NCBI GenBank assembly: GCA_017399685.1 | Contig: JAFQBM010000045.1 | Span: forward strand, 1 to 64,000 | DNA length: 64,000 bases | DNA from: Lachnospiraceae bacterium | Lineage (GTDB): Bacteria; Bacillota; Clostridia; Lachnospirales; Lachnospiraceae | Direction of reading: 5' to 3' | Shown here: positions 9,252-18,414 of the stretch, in pieces | How the letters are laid out: every line of letters begins with the position of its first letter | How positions within the stretch are numbered: the stretch's first letter is position 1 | Translations under genes and position numbers: made by a program | Notes under the pieces: generated by a model | What the model was told of the DNA's origin: nothing | Seen by the model: only the letters and a program-made list of their open reading frames with translations | Database searches by the model: none

Positions 9252-9389
9252 AATAGAATTTCCAGCAAAAAATTTTATACATGTATGATTTTTATTAAAC
9301 AGAACATAATATTTATATGAAAAAATTACATTTTGTACTTTTCTTTTGCATATAATGTGGTATAATCAATCTAAAGTGAGGTAAAATGT

Positions 9390-10712
9390 ATGAGTAATAT
9401 GCACTATTTATTAAACATTGGCGTATCAGGAATAAAAAGTATAAAAGATGAGGTTCGCTTAGAATTCTACAAGAAAACTATAAATAAAGATTTTGAACCT
9501 GATAAGTACAGAATAAAAGCAATTTATGGTGAAAACGGTTCAGGTAAATCTGCAATAATTACTGCTATTAAAATTTTTCAGGATATAATGATTAAGGACC
9601 AATATTTGAGCGAATCAAAAAACCAACACTTTTTAAATGAGATAATAAACAAGACAACACAACATTTTCATTTTTGGTGTGAATATTTAATTGACTTAGA
9701 CAAAGAAAAATTGGTTCATTATTATTCTATTGAAATAGGCAGAGGAAACAATGGACGATATGAAATAAAACACGAACTTCTCAAGACTAAAAGTGGTAAT
9801 TATTCAAATAATAATTACAAAACACTTTACGAGAGCAAGGACGGAGAATTAGTTCATATCAAATGTGCTAAGAACTATCGAACAGAAGTAGAAAAAAAGA
9901 TGGCTAACCTACTTTCTACAAGTTCATTCAACTATCTGTATATCGTCCATCTAAACAATATAAACCTTAAAGAATCAAATATTTTAGCTCATATAGCAAT
10001 AAATTTGATGTTTTCACTGTCTATAAAAATCTATATGGCAGAGGAAGACCAACATGAATTATATTTCCTTAGAAAAAAACTAAGGGAAATTGAATTTAAT
10101 GATGGAAACTTAATACCTGGATTTAATGATGCCATCGACAGTATTAATGATTACTCAGGTGTAAATGAAAAGCTTGTAACGAAAGAGCACTTTGATAGCT
10201 ACAAAGAAAAGGTCGAACAATTAACTAGATTTATACAATTGTTCAAAAAAGACCTAATTTCTATAGACATTGATTCTAAAGAAAATGGAGACCAGTACGA
10301 ATGTGAATTAAATATGAATTATGGAAGTTATAGGATAAATAAGGAATTCGAAAGCACCGGAATAAAAAAGTTAATTAGATTATTTGACTGCTTTACCACT
10401 GTTGACAAGGGTGGTATAGTTTTTATCGATGAAATGGATTCGAATTTAAATGATGTTTACTTATGTAAACTGATTGAATATTTTATGTATTACAGTACAG
10501 GTCAGCTATGTTTTACTACTCATAATTTAGACCCTATGAGTGTTTTAAAAGAAAATAAAAATTCAATCGACTTTTTATCAAGTGATAATAAGCTAGTATC
10601 ATGGACATCTCGTGGCAACGCAACTCCGGAGAATTGCTATAAGAATGGAATGATAGAACATTCTCCATTCAATATTGATGCAACAGATTTTGTCGGAATG
10701 TTTGGAGAGTGA
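9390..10712 (+). CDS. AAA-family ATPase, probable defence protein
   Basis: A 440-aa ABC/SMC-like AAA ATPase. Walker A is GENGSGKSAI near residue 50, Walker B VFIDEMDSNLND near 343, and a switch histidine follows in CFTTHNLDPMSVL near 370. The middle region (about 180-300) is helical and lacks a nuclease domain. Such stand-alone ATPases commonly act as sensors in two-gene anti-phage or abortive-infection systems. The next gene starts six bases downstream and looks TOPRIM-like, so the two form an operon. A TATAAT at about 9359 could be its -10. The anti-phage role is inferred from architecture and island location. Confidence 0.75.
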   Translation: MSNMHYLLNIGVSGIKSIKDEVRLEFYKKTINKDFEPDKYRIKAIYGENGSGKSAIITAIKIFQDIMIKDQYLSESKNQHFLNEIINKTTQHFHFWCEYLIDLDKEKLVHYYSIEIGRGNNGRYEIKHELLKTKSGNYSNNNYKTLYESKDGELVHIKCAKNYRTEVEKKMANLLSTSSFNYLYIVHLNNINLKESNILAHIAINLMFSLSIKIYMAEEDQHELYFLRKKLREIEFNDGNLIPGFNDAIDSINDYSGVNEKLVTKEHFDSYKEKVEQLTRFIQLFKKDLISIDIDSKENGDQYECELNMNYGSYRINKEFESTGIKKLIRLFDCFTTVDKGGIVFIDEMDSNLNDVYLCKLIEYFMYYSTGQLCFTTHNLDPMSVLKENKNSIDFLSSDNKLVSWTSRGNATPENCYKNGMIEHSPFNIDATDFVGMFGE

Positions 10713-10718
10713 TATATT

Positions 10719-11231
10719 ATGGCAATTCAATTAATATTATGTGTGGAAACAAATAAAAAAGCTGATACAGATAGTATTTATATTACCGAGGCTTTGAATC
10801 ACTATTTTAAAATCGATAATACGGTAAATATAAACAAAGTATTCATGGGTACTAAAACAAAATATAAATCTAAGGATGTAGTAAAGGACATCAATGAAAA
10901 AATAAGATTATACTCTTTTGGTGAAACAAAAGTAATCTATTGTATTGATACCGATAATTTCGAAGCTAATCAAGAACATGACAACCAGTTAAAAGAGATA
11001 AGTAAATATTGTAGCGATAATCATTACGATTTGGTATGATTTTGTCATAATGTTGAAGAAGTTTTTCTAGGAAGGACAATATCTGATAAACAGAAAACCT
11101 CAGAAGCAAGAACCTTTAGAAGAAAGAAAACTATCGGACGATTAGATTCTAATCACTTATCAAGCAAGCAAATGCATTCTTGCAGAAGCAATATGTTAGA
11201 TATCTTTGCAAAATATTTAGATAAAAAGTAA
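10719..11231 (+). pseudogene. TOPRIM-like partner of the ATPase, interrupted by one in-frame TGA
   Basis: The gene has a good ribosome binding site (GGAGAG) and starts MAIQLILCVETNKK. A Glu after the first strand and an IYCIDTDNF motif near residue 86 suggest a TOPRIM-like fold, as in RloB- or OLD-associated nucleases. Translation stops at TGA 11037 after NHYDLV. The same frame stays open for 63 more codons (FCHNVEEVFLG to FAKYLDKK, stop 11229), and TGA for TGG would give a smooth DLVWFCHNVEEVF. The full product would be 170 aa. I read this as a nonsense mutation of the effector; recoding of TGA is possible but no selenocysteine signals were seen. Confidence 0.6.
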
Positions 11232-11260
11232 TATTCTACAATAATTTATATTATCATACT

Positions 11261-11290
11261 TAGAAGCTATTCGTAATTGAAGAGCTTCTA
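11261..11290 (+). terminator. Hairpin after the ATPase operon
   Basis: TAGAAGCT pairs with AGCTTCTA across a 14-base loop, followed by a T-rich run. Plausible intrinsic terminator 30 bases after the interrupted TOPRIM-like frame. Confidence 0.5.
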
Positions 11291-11606
11291 TTTCTATATT
11301 TAAACTCATAGTATGCACGTCATCAAAACTTTTAAGTTATAGATAATAAACATCATTAGACCATTAAGAGGTACTTTATCAAAAATATCTCTTTTTCCAT
11401 ATACTTTATCCAAAGAAAGAAGATGAGGAACATTTATAAAAAATCAATCCAACCATCATGAATCACTGTAATACCAAGGATTCCAGGCAACTACTCATAA
11501 CGCAAAAATTGATGACACTTTTAATGATTTTTTGTCATATAAACAGCTACCCATGACACAAATATGACACATAAACCATCTTAAAAGCCATTTTAGGACT
11601 AAAAAT
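11291..11606. other. Non-coding stretch at the island edge
   Basis: No gene. Two copies of ATGACACAAA/ATGACACATA-type sequence lie at about 11554-11574, with a related TGACAC at 11513 and TGTCAT at 11535. This kind of repeat is often seen at integrated-element ends, and core genes begin right after, so the right island boundary may lie here. Confidence 0.4.
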
Positions 11607-11637
11607 AAGGATAGTCCCCACCACAAGAACTATCCTT
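11607..11637 (-). terminator. Rubrerythrin terminator
   Basis: A perfect 9-bp stem (AAGGATAGT/ACTATCCTT) lies just downstream of the rubrerythrin stop, with a T tail on the minus strand. Confidence 0.85.
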
Positions 11638-11668
11638 TATAACTTCCTATTTTATGCTATTTTAAGGC

Positions 11669-12211
11669 TTAACCAAAATATCTCTTAAGCAACCCTTCAA
11701 ATGCTTTACCATGTCTGGCTTCGTCCTTTGCCATTTCATGCACGGTATCGTGAATTGCATCCAAATCAGCAGCCTTTGCACGTTTTGCAAGGTCGAATTT
11801 TCCTGCAGTTGCTCCGTTTTCTGCTTCTACTCTTAATTCAAGATTCTTCTTAGTGCTGTTGGTTACTACTTCTCCTAATAATTCAGCAAATTTCGCAGCG
11901 TGTTCTGCTTCTTCATATGCCGCTTTTTCATAGTAAAGACCGATCTCCGGATAGCCTTCTCTATGAGCCACTCTTGCCATTGCAAGGTACATACCAACTT
12001 CCATACATTCTCCATTGAAGTTCGCTCTTAAATCTTCTAAAATATCTTCGCTGACACCTGCTGCTACTCCTACTTCATGTTCACAAGCCCAGAACTTTTC
12101 TCCTGACTGCTCTGTAAATTTAGAAGCTGGTGCTTTACATTGTGGACAAGCTTCTGGTGCTTCGTCTCCTTCGTGAACATATCCGCATACCTGACATACA
12201 TATTTACTCAT
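11669..12211 (-). CDS. Reverse rubrerythrin (NADH-linked peroxidase type)
   Basis: A 180-aa cytoplasmic non-haem iron protein that reduces hydrogen peroxide in anaerobes. The rubredoxin-like iron site is at the N-terminus (CQVCGY and CPQC, residues 6-23), the order that defines reverse rubrerythrins. The diiron four-helix bundle follows, with ligands in [21 protein letters not shown] and [10 protein letters not shown]. Length and ligands are complete. It is monocistronic between a terminator and a promoter carrying Fur/PerR-type palindromes, fitting induction by peroxide or iron limitation. GGAG lies upstream of the ATG. Confidence 0.95.
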   Translation of the reverse strand: MSKYVCQVCGYVHEGDEAPEACPQCKAPASKFTEQSGEKFWACEHEVGVAAGVSEDILEDLRANFNGECMEVGMYLAMARVAHREGYPEIGLYYEKAAYEEAEHAAKFAELLGEVVTNSTKKNLELRVEAENGATAGKFDLAKRAKAADLDAIHDTVHEMAKDEARHGKAFEGLLKRYFG

Positions 12212-12262
12212 AATTCATTCTCCTTTTCGTTTTATACTTCGTTTATTTTGTTTCGTTTCTTA

Positions 12263-12281
12263 ATTAGTAATGATTACTGAT
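12263..12281. promoter_or_regulatory. PerR/Fur-like operator at the rubrerythrin start site
   Basis: A near-perfect 9-1-9 palindrome, ATTAGTAATGATTACTGAT (8 of 9 pairs), resembling the 7-1-7 PerR/Fur box. It lies just after the -10, where a bound repressor would block transcription. Confidence 0.7.
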
Positions 12282-12284
12282 TAA

Positions 12285-12313
12285 ATATTATCATTAACCT
12301 TCTCATATGTCAA
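12285..12313 (-). promoter_or_regulatory. Rubrerythrin promoter
   Basis: On the minus strand, -35 TTGACA (12308..12313) and -10 TAATAT (12285..12290) are separated by 17 bases. Confidence 0.8.
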
Positions 12314-12331
12314 GCAATTTTTTATATTTTT

Positions 12332-12346
12332 TGATAATCATTATCA
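12332..12346. promoter_or_regulatory. Perfect 7-1-7 Fur box
   Basis: TGATAATCATTATCA equals the Bacillus-type Fur consensus TGATAATnATTATCA exactly. It lies about 20 bases upstream of the rubrerythrin -35 and could affect that gene or the divergent lysR. Confidence 0.75.
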
Positions 12347-12604
12347 TTTATTTTCAAAATAGACCATAACATCCTTAGAAAACTACCATAAATTGAAAAT
12401 ATTTCGATAAGATACTTCTACTTTTATATCAGAATATACAACTTAATCCCACATAATGAAAGGATGGAATTTAAAATCTTGTATTCATAAAGATTTCACT
12501 TTTTCAGTTGAATTATTTATTTGTCAATGCTATCATGAATCAAACGACATAGCTTTTGAAACTATGTGTTCCTACTATATTATATGAAAGCTCAGGTATG
12601 ATTT

Positions 12605-13513
12605 ATGACACTACAGCAATTAAAATATGTGGTAATGGTGGCCGAAAAAGGAACCATCAGCGAGGCCGCCCAAGCCTTGTTCATCTCACAGCCAAGCCTT
12701 ACCAATGCGATAAAAGAACTGGAAAAAGAATTACAGATAATTATTTTTAACCGAACTAATAAAGGCATTTATATCTCGAAAGAAGGAGAAGAATTCCTAG
12801 GATATGCCAGACAGGTGCTAGAACAAACCAACTTATTAGAGGAACGCTATTTAAAATCCACCCCTATAAAACGAAATTTCTGCGTTTCCACTCAGCATTA
12901 TTCCTTCGCTATCAATGCTTTTGTGGACTTTATTCAGGAATACGGCAGAGAGGAATATGATTTCAGTCTCCGGGAAACCACAACCCATGAAATCATCGAA
13001 GATGTCACCAGATTAAAAAGTGAAATCGGTATTTTATATCTGAATGATTTCAACGAAACCATTTTAATGAAATTAATCCGGGAAAATAACTTAAAATTTG
13101 AAGAACTTTTTCAGGCAAAACCCCATATTTTCATAAGTTCTCATAATCCGTTGGCGAAAAAATCAAAAGTTACCCTGTCGGATTTGGAACCATACCCTTA
13201 TCTGTCCTTTGAACAAGGAGAATATAATTCCTTCTATTTTTCAGAGGAAATTCTAAGCACCTTAGAACGTAAGAAAAATATCCGTGTCCGTGACCGTGCA
13301 ACTCTTTTTAATCTATTAATCGGATTAAACGGTTACACCATATCCAGTGGAATCATCAGTCAGGAATTAAATGGACAAAACATCATTGCCATTCCATTGG
13401 ACTCAGATGAAACCATACGCATCGGAATCCTGACACATAAAAAGCTTCAGCCAAGCATGCTTGGAGAAGCCTATATTCGTTCCTTAAAAAAACATATCAA
13501 CAGTATTTCATAA
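12605..13513 (+). CDS. LysR-family transcriptional regulator
   Basis: A 302-aa regulator. The N-terminal winged HTH is typical (LKYVVMVAEKGTISEAAQAL then ISQPSLTNAIKELEKEL, residues 6-45); the effector-binding domain spans about 90-300. The substrate is not readable. It lies upstream of and convergent to the amino-acid ABC transporter genes, making those a plausible target, and is divergent from rubrerythrin. Only a weak ribosome binding site (CAGG) precedes the ATG. Confidence 0.93.
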   Translation: MTLQQLKYVVMVAEKGTISEAAQALFISQPSLTNAIKELEKELQIIIFNRTNKGIYISKEGEEFLGYARQVLEQTNLLEERYLKSTPIKRNFCVSTQHYSFAINAFVDFIQEYGREEYDFSLRETTTHEIIEDVTRLKSEIGILYLNDFNETILMKLIRENNLKFEELFQAKPHIFISSHNPLAKKSKVTLSDLEPYPYLSFEQGEYNSFYFSEEILSTLERKKNIRVRDRATLFNLLIGLNGYTISSGIISQELNGQNIIAIPLDSDETIRIGILTHKKLQPSMLGEAYIRSLKKHINSIS

Positions 13514-13584
13514 AAGATATTCCGGGTGATTATAAAAATTTACTCCAATCACTCGCTTTAAAAAGTACTCTTGACTGGTAAAAA

Positions 13585-13641
13585 AGAAGCCAGAAATTCC
13601 GAAATATCTAAAATTACCGGCATTCCTGGCATCTTTTTTTA
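13585..13641 (+). terminator. Terminator after lysR
   Basis: A 17-base stem with three mismatches (AGAAGCCAGAAATTCCG against CGGCATTCCTGGCATCT) followed by seven or more T. It separates lysR from the convergent ABC operon. Confidence 0.75.
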
Positions 13642-13752
13642 ATCTGTACAAACATAAATACTATCTTTATTCATCGGTTCATTCTAAACCTTTTTTATCC
13701 TATTAAAACAAACAACCTATTTCAATCATTACATCCTTGTATCCTCTTTTGA

Positions 13753-14487
13753 TTATAATATCTTGGATAAAAATTCTCTCAATCTGGGATTTTTCGGATT
13801 TCCGAAGACTTCCTCTGGTGTTCCGTCCTCCGCAATTTTCCCTTTATCAATAAAAATAATTCGAGAGGCCACTTCCTTCGCAAAACCCATTTCGTGAGTC
13901 ACACAAATCATGGTAATTCCACTTTTCGCAAGTTCCTTCATAACATCCAGAACTTCCCCTACCATTTCCGGGTCTAATGCAGACGTAGGTTCGTCAAATA
14001 AAATGACTTCCGGATTCATCGCCAACGCCCTGCAGATAGCGACTCTTTGCTTTTGTCCTCCTGATAAACGGTTCGGGTACTCCAATGCTTTATCTTTTAG
14101 TCCTACCCTTTCCAATAATTCCATTGCCTTTTCTTTTGCTTCTTCCTTATCCCATTTTAATAGCTTTATAGGAGCAATGGTTAAATTTTCAAGGATACTT
14201 AAGTGTGGAAATAAATTAAAATGCTGAAATACCATCATCATTTTTAATCTTTGTTTATCCATATCCGTTTTTTTATCCGTAAGTTCCACATCATCCAGAA
14301 AAATCTTTCCTCCATCCGGTACTTCCAGACGATTTAGGCACCGTAAAAAGGTAGATTTTCCACACCCCGACGGACCTAATAACACCACCACTTCCCCCTT
14401 ATGAATGTCTGTGGTAATTCCATCTAACACCAAATTATCTCCAAAAGACTTCCTAAGTTTTTCAACCCGAATCATAGGTTCGTTCAT
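13753..14487 (-). CDS. Polar amino-acid ABC transporter ATPase (GlnQ-like)
   Basis: A 244-aa ATPase of the polar amino-acid uptake family. Walker A is GPSGCGKST near residue 38, the signature [15 protein letters not shown] is near 136, and Walker [14 protein letters not shown] is near 158 with the switch His in VTHEMGF. I start it at the ATG at 14487 ([11 protein letters not shown]), with AAGGAAG upstream; a longer frame reaches into the previous gene. It follows the binding-protein/permease gene by about 30 bases and energises it. Confidence 0.93.
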   Translation of the reverse strand: MNEPMIRVEKLRKSFGDNLVLDGITTDIHKGEVVVLLGPSGCGKSTFLRCLNRLEVPDGGKIFLDDVELTDKKTDMDKQRLKMMMVFQHFNLFPHLSILENLTIAPIKLLKWDKEEAKEKAMELLERVGLKDKALEYPNRLSGGQKQRVAICRALAMNPEVILFDEPTSALDPEMVGEVLDVMKELAKSGITMICVTHEMGFAKEVASRIIFIDKGKIAEDGTPEEVFGNPKNPRLREFLSKIL

Positions 14488-14518
14488 ACTCCATTCTTCC
14501 TTTCTGCCACTATTGTAA

Positions 14519-16024
14519 CTAATCATTAGACTTTTTCAATCTTTGTTCCATTCTACTTACCAAAGTGCTTAACATCATTACCAAAATCAGATAAATTACA
14601 GCTACTGCAATCAAAGGAAGAAACGCCTCATAAGTACGGCTTCTGATATAATCTCCTCCTCTGGTTAAATCCATAATCCCAATATAACCGGAAATCGAGG
14701 TTTCCTTTAAAAGCACAATAAATTCATTGCCCAGTGCCGGTAATATGTTACGGAATGCCTGTGGCAGTATAAAATACCACATAGTCTTGGCATAACTAAA
14801 ACCTAAACTTCTTCCTGCCTCAAACTGCCCTTCATCAATAGACATAATTCCGGAACGGACAATTTCCGCCACATAAGCCGAAGAATTCAGACCAAAAGCA
14901 ACCACTGCCACCACAATTTTATTAATATCTACAGAGGCAAAAATAATATAATAAATAATTAATAACTGGAGCATAGCCGGAGTTCCCCGGATGATAGTAA
15001 GATATACTTTTAAAATCCAGTTCATAAACTTCCCTTTTCCCGTCTTATCGCAGGTACTTCTTATAATTGCAATAAAAAATCCCAACACAATACCAATGAT
15101 AACGGAAAAGAAACTAATCAGCAAAGTAGTTCCAAGACCATTGACGATGTATTTCCAGCGGTTATCTTTGATAAAATTATGATATAAACGGTCTTTTAGG
15201 CTGGCTTTTTGTTCCTCATTTCCATTCCGGACAATGATGACCTGGGTAGCATTGGTGTAAGAGTCCGTAAAATCAATGCTTTCCAGACGGTCCGCCGTTA
15301 CAGTCATACCTGCAATTCCAACATCTGCTTTTCCCGACTGAACCGCATTGATAATGGAATCAAATTCAATATTTTCAATCTTTAATTCCATTCCTAAAAT
15401 ATCGCAAATAGCCCTTGCCATATCCACATCAAATCCCACGATTTCGCCATTTTCCATGTACTCATACGGCTCAAAGGCGGCATTGGTTGCCATCACCAAG
15501 GTTCCATTTTCCCTTGTAACAGAACTTGGAGAAACGTAAGGATACTGCCCCTTGGTACTGTCTCCAATATAATTCATCTGAATTTGCTCCAAGGTTCCGT
15601 TTTCTTTTAATGTGGCAATGGCAGCATTCATTTTCTCTTTTAACTCTCCGTTTTCCTTGGAAATGCAGATGGCATAATCTTCATTTACAAACTCCTCTTC
15701 CAAAATGGATAAATCCTGATTTAAATCCACAAATGCCTCTGCTGGGAGATTATCCAGTATAATACAATCAATTTTCCCAAGTTTTAAAGCAGAAACTGCA
15801 TCGGCTGCCTTAGTAAAACGCTCGATTTTACACCCTTCTTTTTCATAATCTGAGGCATAAATATCCCCGGTAGTTCCCAACTGAACCCCTATAGTAACAT
15901 TCTTTAAATCCTCCACACAGGTAACCTTGGAAGCCTCTAATGCTTTTTCTTTTCCACAAGCCGTAAAAGAAAACAACAGAAGAAAGCTTAATATCACCAG
16001 TAAATATCGCTTCTTTTTTGCCAT
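14519..16024 (-). CDS. Fused amino-acid binding protein/permease with permuted binding domain
   Basis: A 501-aa lipoprotein-permease fusion for amino-acid uptake. The signal peptide ends at a lipobox (LLFSFTAC, Cys23). Residues 33-154 match the second half of a family-3 binding protein ([17 protein letters not shown], then DNLPAEAFV and ENGTLEQI). Residues 172-267 match the first half ([18 protein letters not shown], then [12 protein letters not shown] and [14 protein letters not shown]). The HisM-type membrane domain follows at about 295-495 with the coupling loop [20 protein letters not shown]. The two halves are in reversed order, a circular permutation, although together they could build one complete binding fold. 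Confidence 0.9.
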   Translation of the reverse strand: MAKKKRYLLVILSFLLLFSFTACGKEKALEASKVTCVEDLKNVTIGVQLGTTGDIYASDYEKEGCKIERFTKAADAVSALKLGKIDCIILDNLPAEAFVDLNQDLSILEEEFVNEDYAICISKENGELKEKMNAAIATLKENGTLEQIQMNYIGDSTKGQYPYVSPSSVTRENGTLVMATNAAFEPYEYMENGEIVGFDVDMARAICDILGMELKIENIEFDSIINAVQSGKADVGIAGMTVTADRLESIDFTDSYTNATQVIIVRNGNEEQKASLKDRLYHNFIKDNRWKYIVNGLGTTLLISFFSVIIGIVLGFFIAIIRSTCDKTGKGKFMNWILKVYLTIIRGTPAMLQLLIIYYIIFASVDINKIVVAVVAFGLNSSAYVAEIVRSGIMSIDEGQFEAGRSLGFSYAKTMWYFILPQAFRNILPALGNEFIVLLKETSISGYIGIMDLTRGGDYIRSRTYEAFLPLIAVAVIYLILVMMLSTLVSRMEQRLKKSND

Positions 16025-16285
16025 AATCCTGTACTCCTTATCCTCGATGATTCACGGTATATCTTACATCTTGCTATTTTGATGGTTACGTTCGTAAATC
16101 ATCCTGACTTATTTTATTCGCATCTATTTTACTATTATTCCTTACTTTTGTAAACCTCGCTGTTATGATTCATTGGATGACTGATAATTTTCACTATTAC
16201 CTGGAACCTAATCTCACAAAACCTATAGTAATTTAAAAACTTTCGTGATAGAATCAAGAATGGAAAAAAGAAAGGAATGACCAAC

Positions 16286-16948
16286 ATGATATTATATACT
16301 GTTAAAAATGGAACATATTATAACCTACTGGATTTTAAGAAAGACTTATCCGATTTGAAAGAAAATGGTTTTACCAACCAAATGTACATTAATTTTACCA
16401 ACCGCTGTACCAATCGCTGCACCTTTTGTTTAAGGCCTACGAAAAAAATGGACGAACATAATACTTTATGGTTAAGTAAAGAACCAGAAAGCAGTGAAAT
16501 CATTGATTTATTAAAAAAATTCGATATTCAGAATGTAACAGAAATCGTATGCTGTGGTTTTGGAGAACCAACTTTACGCATTGATACAGTTTTAGAAGTA
16601 GCTGCCTACATAAAAGAAACCGCTCCTCATATTCCAGTCCGTATCAACACCAACGGTCAGGGTGAACTTGCTTATGGGAAAGAATTTCTTCCTCGTTTTC
16701 AAGGACTGATTAATGTAGTATCCATCAGCCTGAATGCCTCTACGAAAGAAGAATATCAAAGAATCTGTCTTAGCCAGTATGGAGAAGATGCCTACGATGA
16801 ATTACTGCGTTTTTCAGTAGAGGCAAAGAAATACGTAGATAAAGTAGTATTAAGTGTTGTAGATAATATTGAAGAAGCGGAAATAGAAGCCTGCCGAAAG
16901 ATATGCGAAGACAGAGGTCTCACTTACCGAATCCGCCCGTTTGAATAA
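16286..16948 (+). CDS. Radical SAM protein, TatD-associated type
   Basis: A 220-aa radical SAM enzyme with its cluster motif near residue 38 (NRCTNRCTFCLRP, cysteines spaced for a 4Fe-4S cluster) and the GFGEPTLR motif near 95. It resembles the short family found beside or fused to TatD-type DNase genes; no tatD is adjacent here. Two ATGs are possible. The one at 16286 has AAGGAA nine bases upstream, whereas the one at 16277 directly abuts that sequence, so I prefer 16286. The substrate is unknown. Confidence 0.85.
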   Translation: MILYTVKNGTYYNLLDFKKDLSDLKENGFTNQMYINFTNRCTNRCTFCLRPTKKMDEHNTLWLSKEPESSEIIDLLKKFDIQNVTEIVCCGFGEPTLRIDTVLEVAAYIKETAPHIPVRINTNGQGELAYGKEFLPRFQGLINVVSISLNASTKEEYQRICLSQYGEDAYDELLRFSVEAKKYVDKVVLSVVDNIEEAEIEACRKICEDRGLTYRIRPFE

Positions 16949-17007
16949 AAAAGACGCATATTTTTTTATCAGGAACTTCACAAAATTCCTCAGTAAACGA
17001 TAAAGTC

Positions 17008-17091
17008 CTATCCACATTCAGTTTCAATGGTGCGAAAACATCCTCATAACTGTTTGTGGATAAGGCTTTCATTTTTCCCTATTTATCCACA
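17008..17091. other. Three DnaA-box-like sites
   Basis: CTATCCACA at 17008, TGTGGATAA at 17055 (reverse of TTATCCACA) and TTATCCACA at 17083. The last two are perfect consensus boxes in opposite orientation with 19 bases between, so they also form a 9-bp hairpin. The last overlaps the end of trpA, which by itself explains part of the sequence. Confidence 0.45.
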
Positions 17092-17846
17092 CATAATCCA
17101 TTTACATATTCATAAATTACATCCTTTGCCTTGTCCTTATGTTCTTCAATTAACCTCACAATGGCACTTCCAACAATAACTCCATCGGCTTCCTTCTGAT
17201 ATTCTTTTACCTGTTCTCTTGTATGTATTCCAAATCCAACTGCAATTGGAGTATCTGTATATTTTCTTATCTCCTGCACAATTTCTGAAATATCCGTTTT
17301 CAACTGATCTCTCATCCCTGTTACTCCCATGGAAAAAACCAAATAAATATATCCGCTGGTGTTTTTCGCTAAAGCTGCAATTCGATTTTTGCTGGTCGGT
17401 GCAATCAATGTGATAAAATCCAAATCATATTTCTTTGCAAATCCTTCTAATTCGCCTCTTTCTTCATATGGAATATCCGGAATAATAAATCCATCCACTC
17501 CTACTTCCTGACACTTTTTACAAAACGCATCATAACCATAATGAAATACCGGATTTGCGTAAGTAAGAAAAACCAAAGGAACTTGTGTTTCTTTTCTTAC
17601 TTCCTCTACCATATCAAAAATCTTAGGTAAGGTACATCCTGCCTTTAATGCCCGCACATTGGCTGCCTGAATTACAGGTCCTTCCGCGATAGGATCAGAA
17701 AAAGGAATCCCTATTTCTATTACATCCGCCCCTGCACGTTCCATTTCCAAAATATATTCCTTGGTTTTTTCAAGACTTGGATCCCCTGCTGTTAAAAACC
17801 CGATAAATGCCTTTTTATTTTCAAATGCTTTCTTTATATTGCTCAT
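17079..17846 (-). CDS. trpA: Tryptophan synthase alpha subunit
   Basis: A 255-aa TIM barrel that cleaves indole-3-glycerol phosphate to indole, which it passes to TrpB. The catalytic Glu is in AGADVIEIGIPFSDPIAEGP (near 48) and the catalytic Asp in GVDGFIIPDIP (near 60 residues later). The phosphate-binding region IAVGFGIHT and DGVIVGSAIV are present. Length is normal. It stands alone: no trpB or other trp gene is adjacent. A T-box leader with an apparent Trp (UGG) specifier precedes it, so transcription should rise when tRNA-Trp is uncharged. Its TrpB partner must be elsewhere, or the operon has been reduced. Confidence 0.95.
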   Translation of the reverse strand: MSNIKKAFENKKAFIGFLTAGDPSLEKTKEYILEMERAGADVIEIGIPFSDPIAEGPVIQAANVRALKAGCTLPKIFDMVEEVRKETQVPLVFLTYANPVFHYGYDAFCKKCQEVGVDGFIIPDIPYEERGELEGFAKKYDLDFITLIAPTSKNRIAALAKNTSGYIYLVFSMGVTGMRDQLKTDISEIVQEIRKYTDTPIAVGFGIHTREQVKEYQKEADGVIVGSAIVRLIEEHKDKAKDVIYEYVNGLCVDK

Positions 17847-18004
17847 TGTTCATTTTCTCCTCTTGTCAGTTATTCTTATTTTTATCCCTTGCATCATGAT
17901 CATTGCTTTTTCCTGCTAGAACCTGGAAAACGTTTGGTATTTCATTTATAAATCATAAACTTACTTATCATATTAACAAAAACTCATAATAAGTTTCATG
18001 CAAA

Positions 18005-18275
18005 TAAAAAAATCCCTGACTACTGTATATCAATACAATAGTCAAGGACGGTTCATCAATAGAATTACCGCGGTGCCACCTTGATTTATGGTTTTCCCAC
18101 ACTCTCTGCGAAATACTAACATATTCCTGGCAATTTACGTATGCCCTACGTCATGGAATACTAAGCCCTAAAGCCTTTGACCATGCCCTCAGTGGTCCAT
18201 TTAATGAACTGCATTTCTACGAGGCTCTCAGCACCCCTCGCTCTCTGTAAGCGCATCTTTCATTTTTATCTCCAC
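18005..18275 (-). ncRNA. T-box riboswitch (tryptophan) upstream of trpA
   Basis: Read on the minus strand. The conserved T-box GGTGGCACCGCGGTAAT lies at 18064..18080, upstream of a terminator stem at 18013..18048 (TCCTTGACTATTGTAT pairing with TATACAGTAGTCAGGGA) with a run of T. Stem I features are visible near 18190-18260 (GCTGAGAGCC). AATGGACCACTGAGGGC near 18185-18203 offers TGG followed by a purine as the specifier, consistent with trpA. The exact 5' end is approximate. Confidence 0.92.
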
Positions 18276-18307
18276 GTCAACGGTTTGTCTTTTATTAATT
18301 TTTACTC

Positions 18308-18336
18308 ATTGTACTCCTTGATTTTTTTTCTGTCAA
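18308..18336 (-). promoter_or_regulatory. Promoter of the T-box-trpA transcript
   Basis: -35 TTGACA (18331..18336), 17-base spacer and -10 TACAAT (18308..18313), about 35 bases before the T-box stem I. Confidence 0.85.
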
Positions 18337-18414
18337 TACTTTTTTATTCCTTTTTTAATGCTTTGATTTAAAACAGCTTTCAAATAATTTCAAAAAGATG
18401 CTGTGTAATCTAAT

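Noticed and set aside
11037-11039. Selenocysteine decoding of the in-frame TGA
   Set aside because: I saw no SECIS-like hairpin immediately downstream and the context favours a lost Trp codon.
1-11600. CRISPR array or Cas genes
   Set aside because: No regularly spaced repeats and no Cas-like proteins; the repeats found here are the hsdS inversion arms and a short cluster at 7430.
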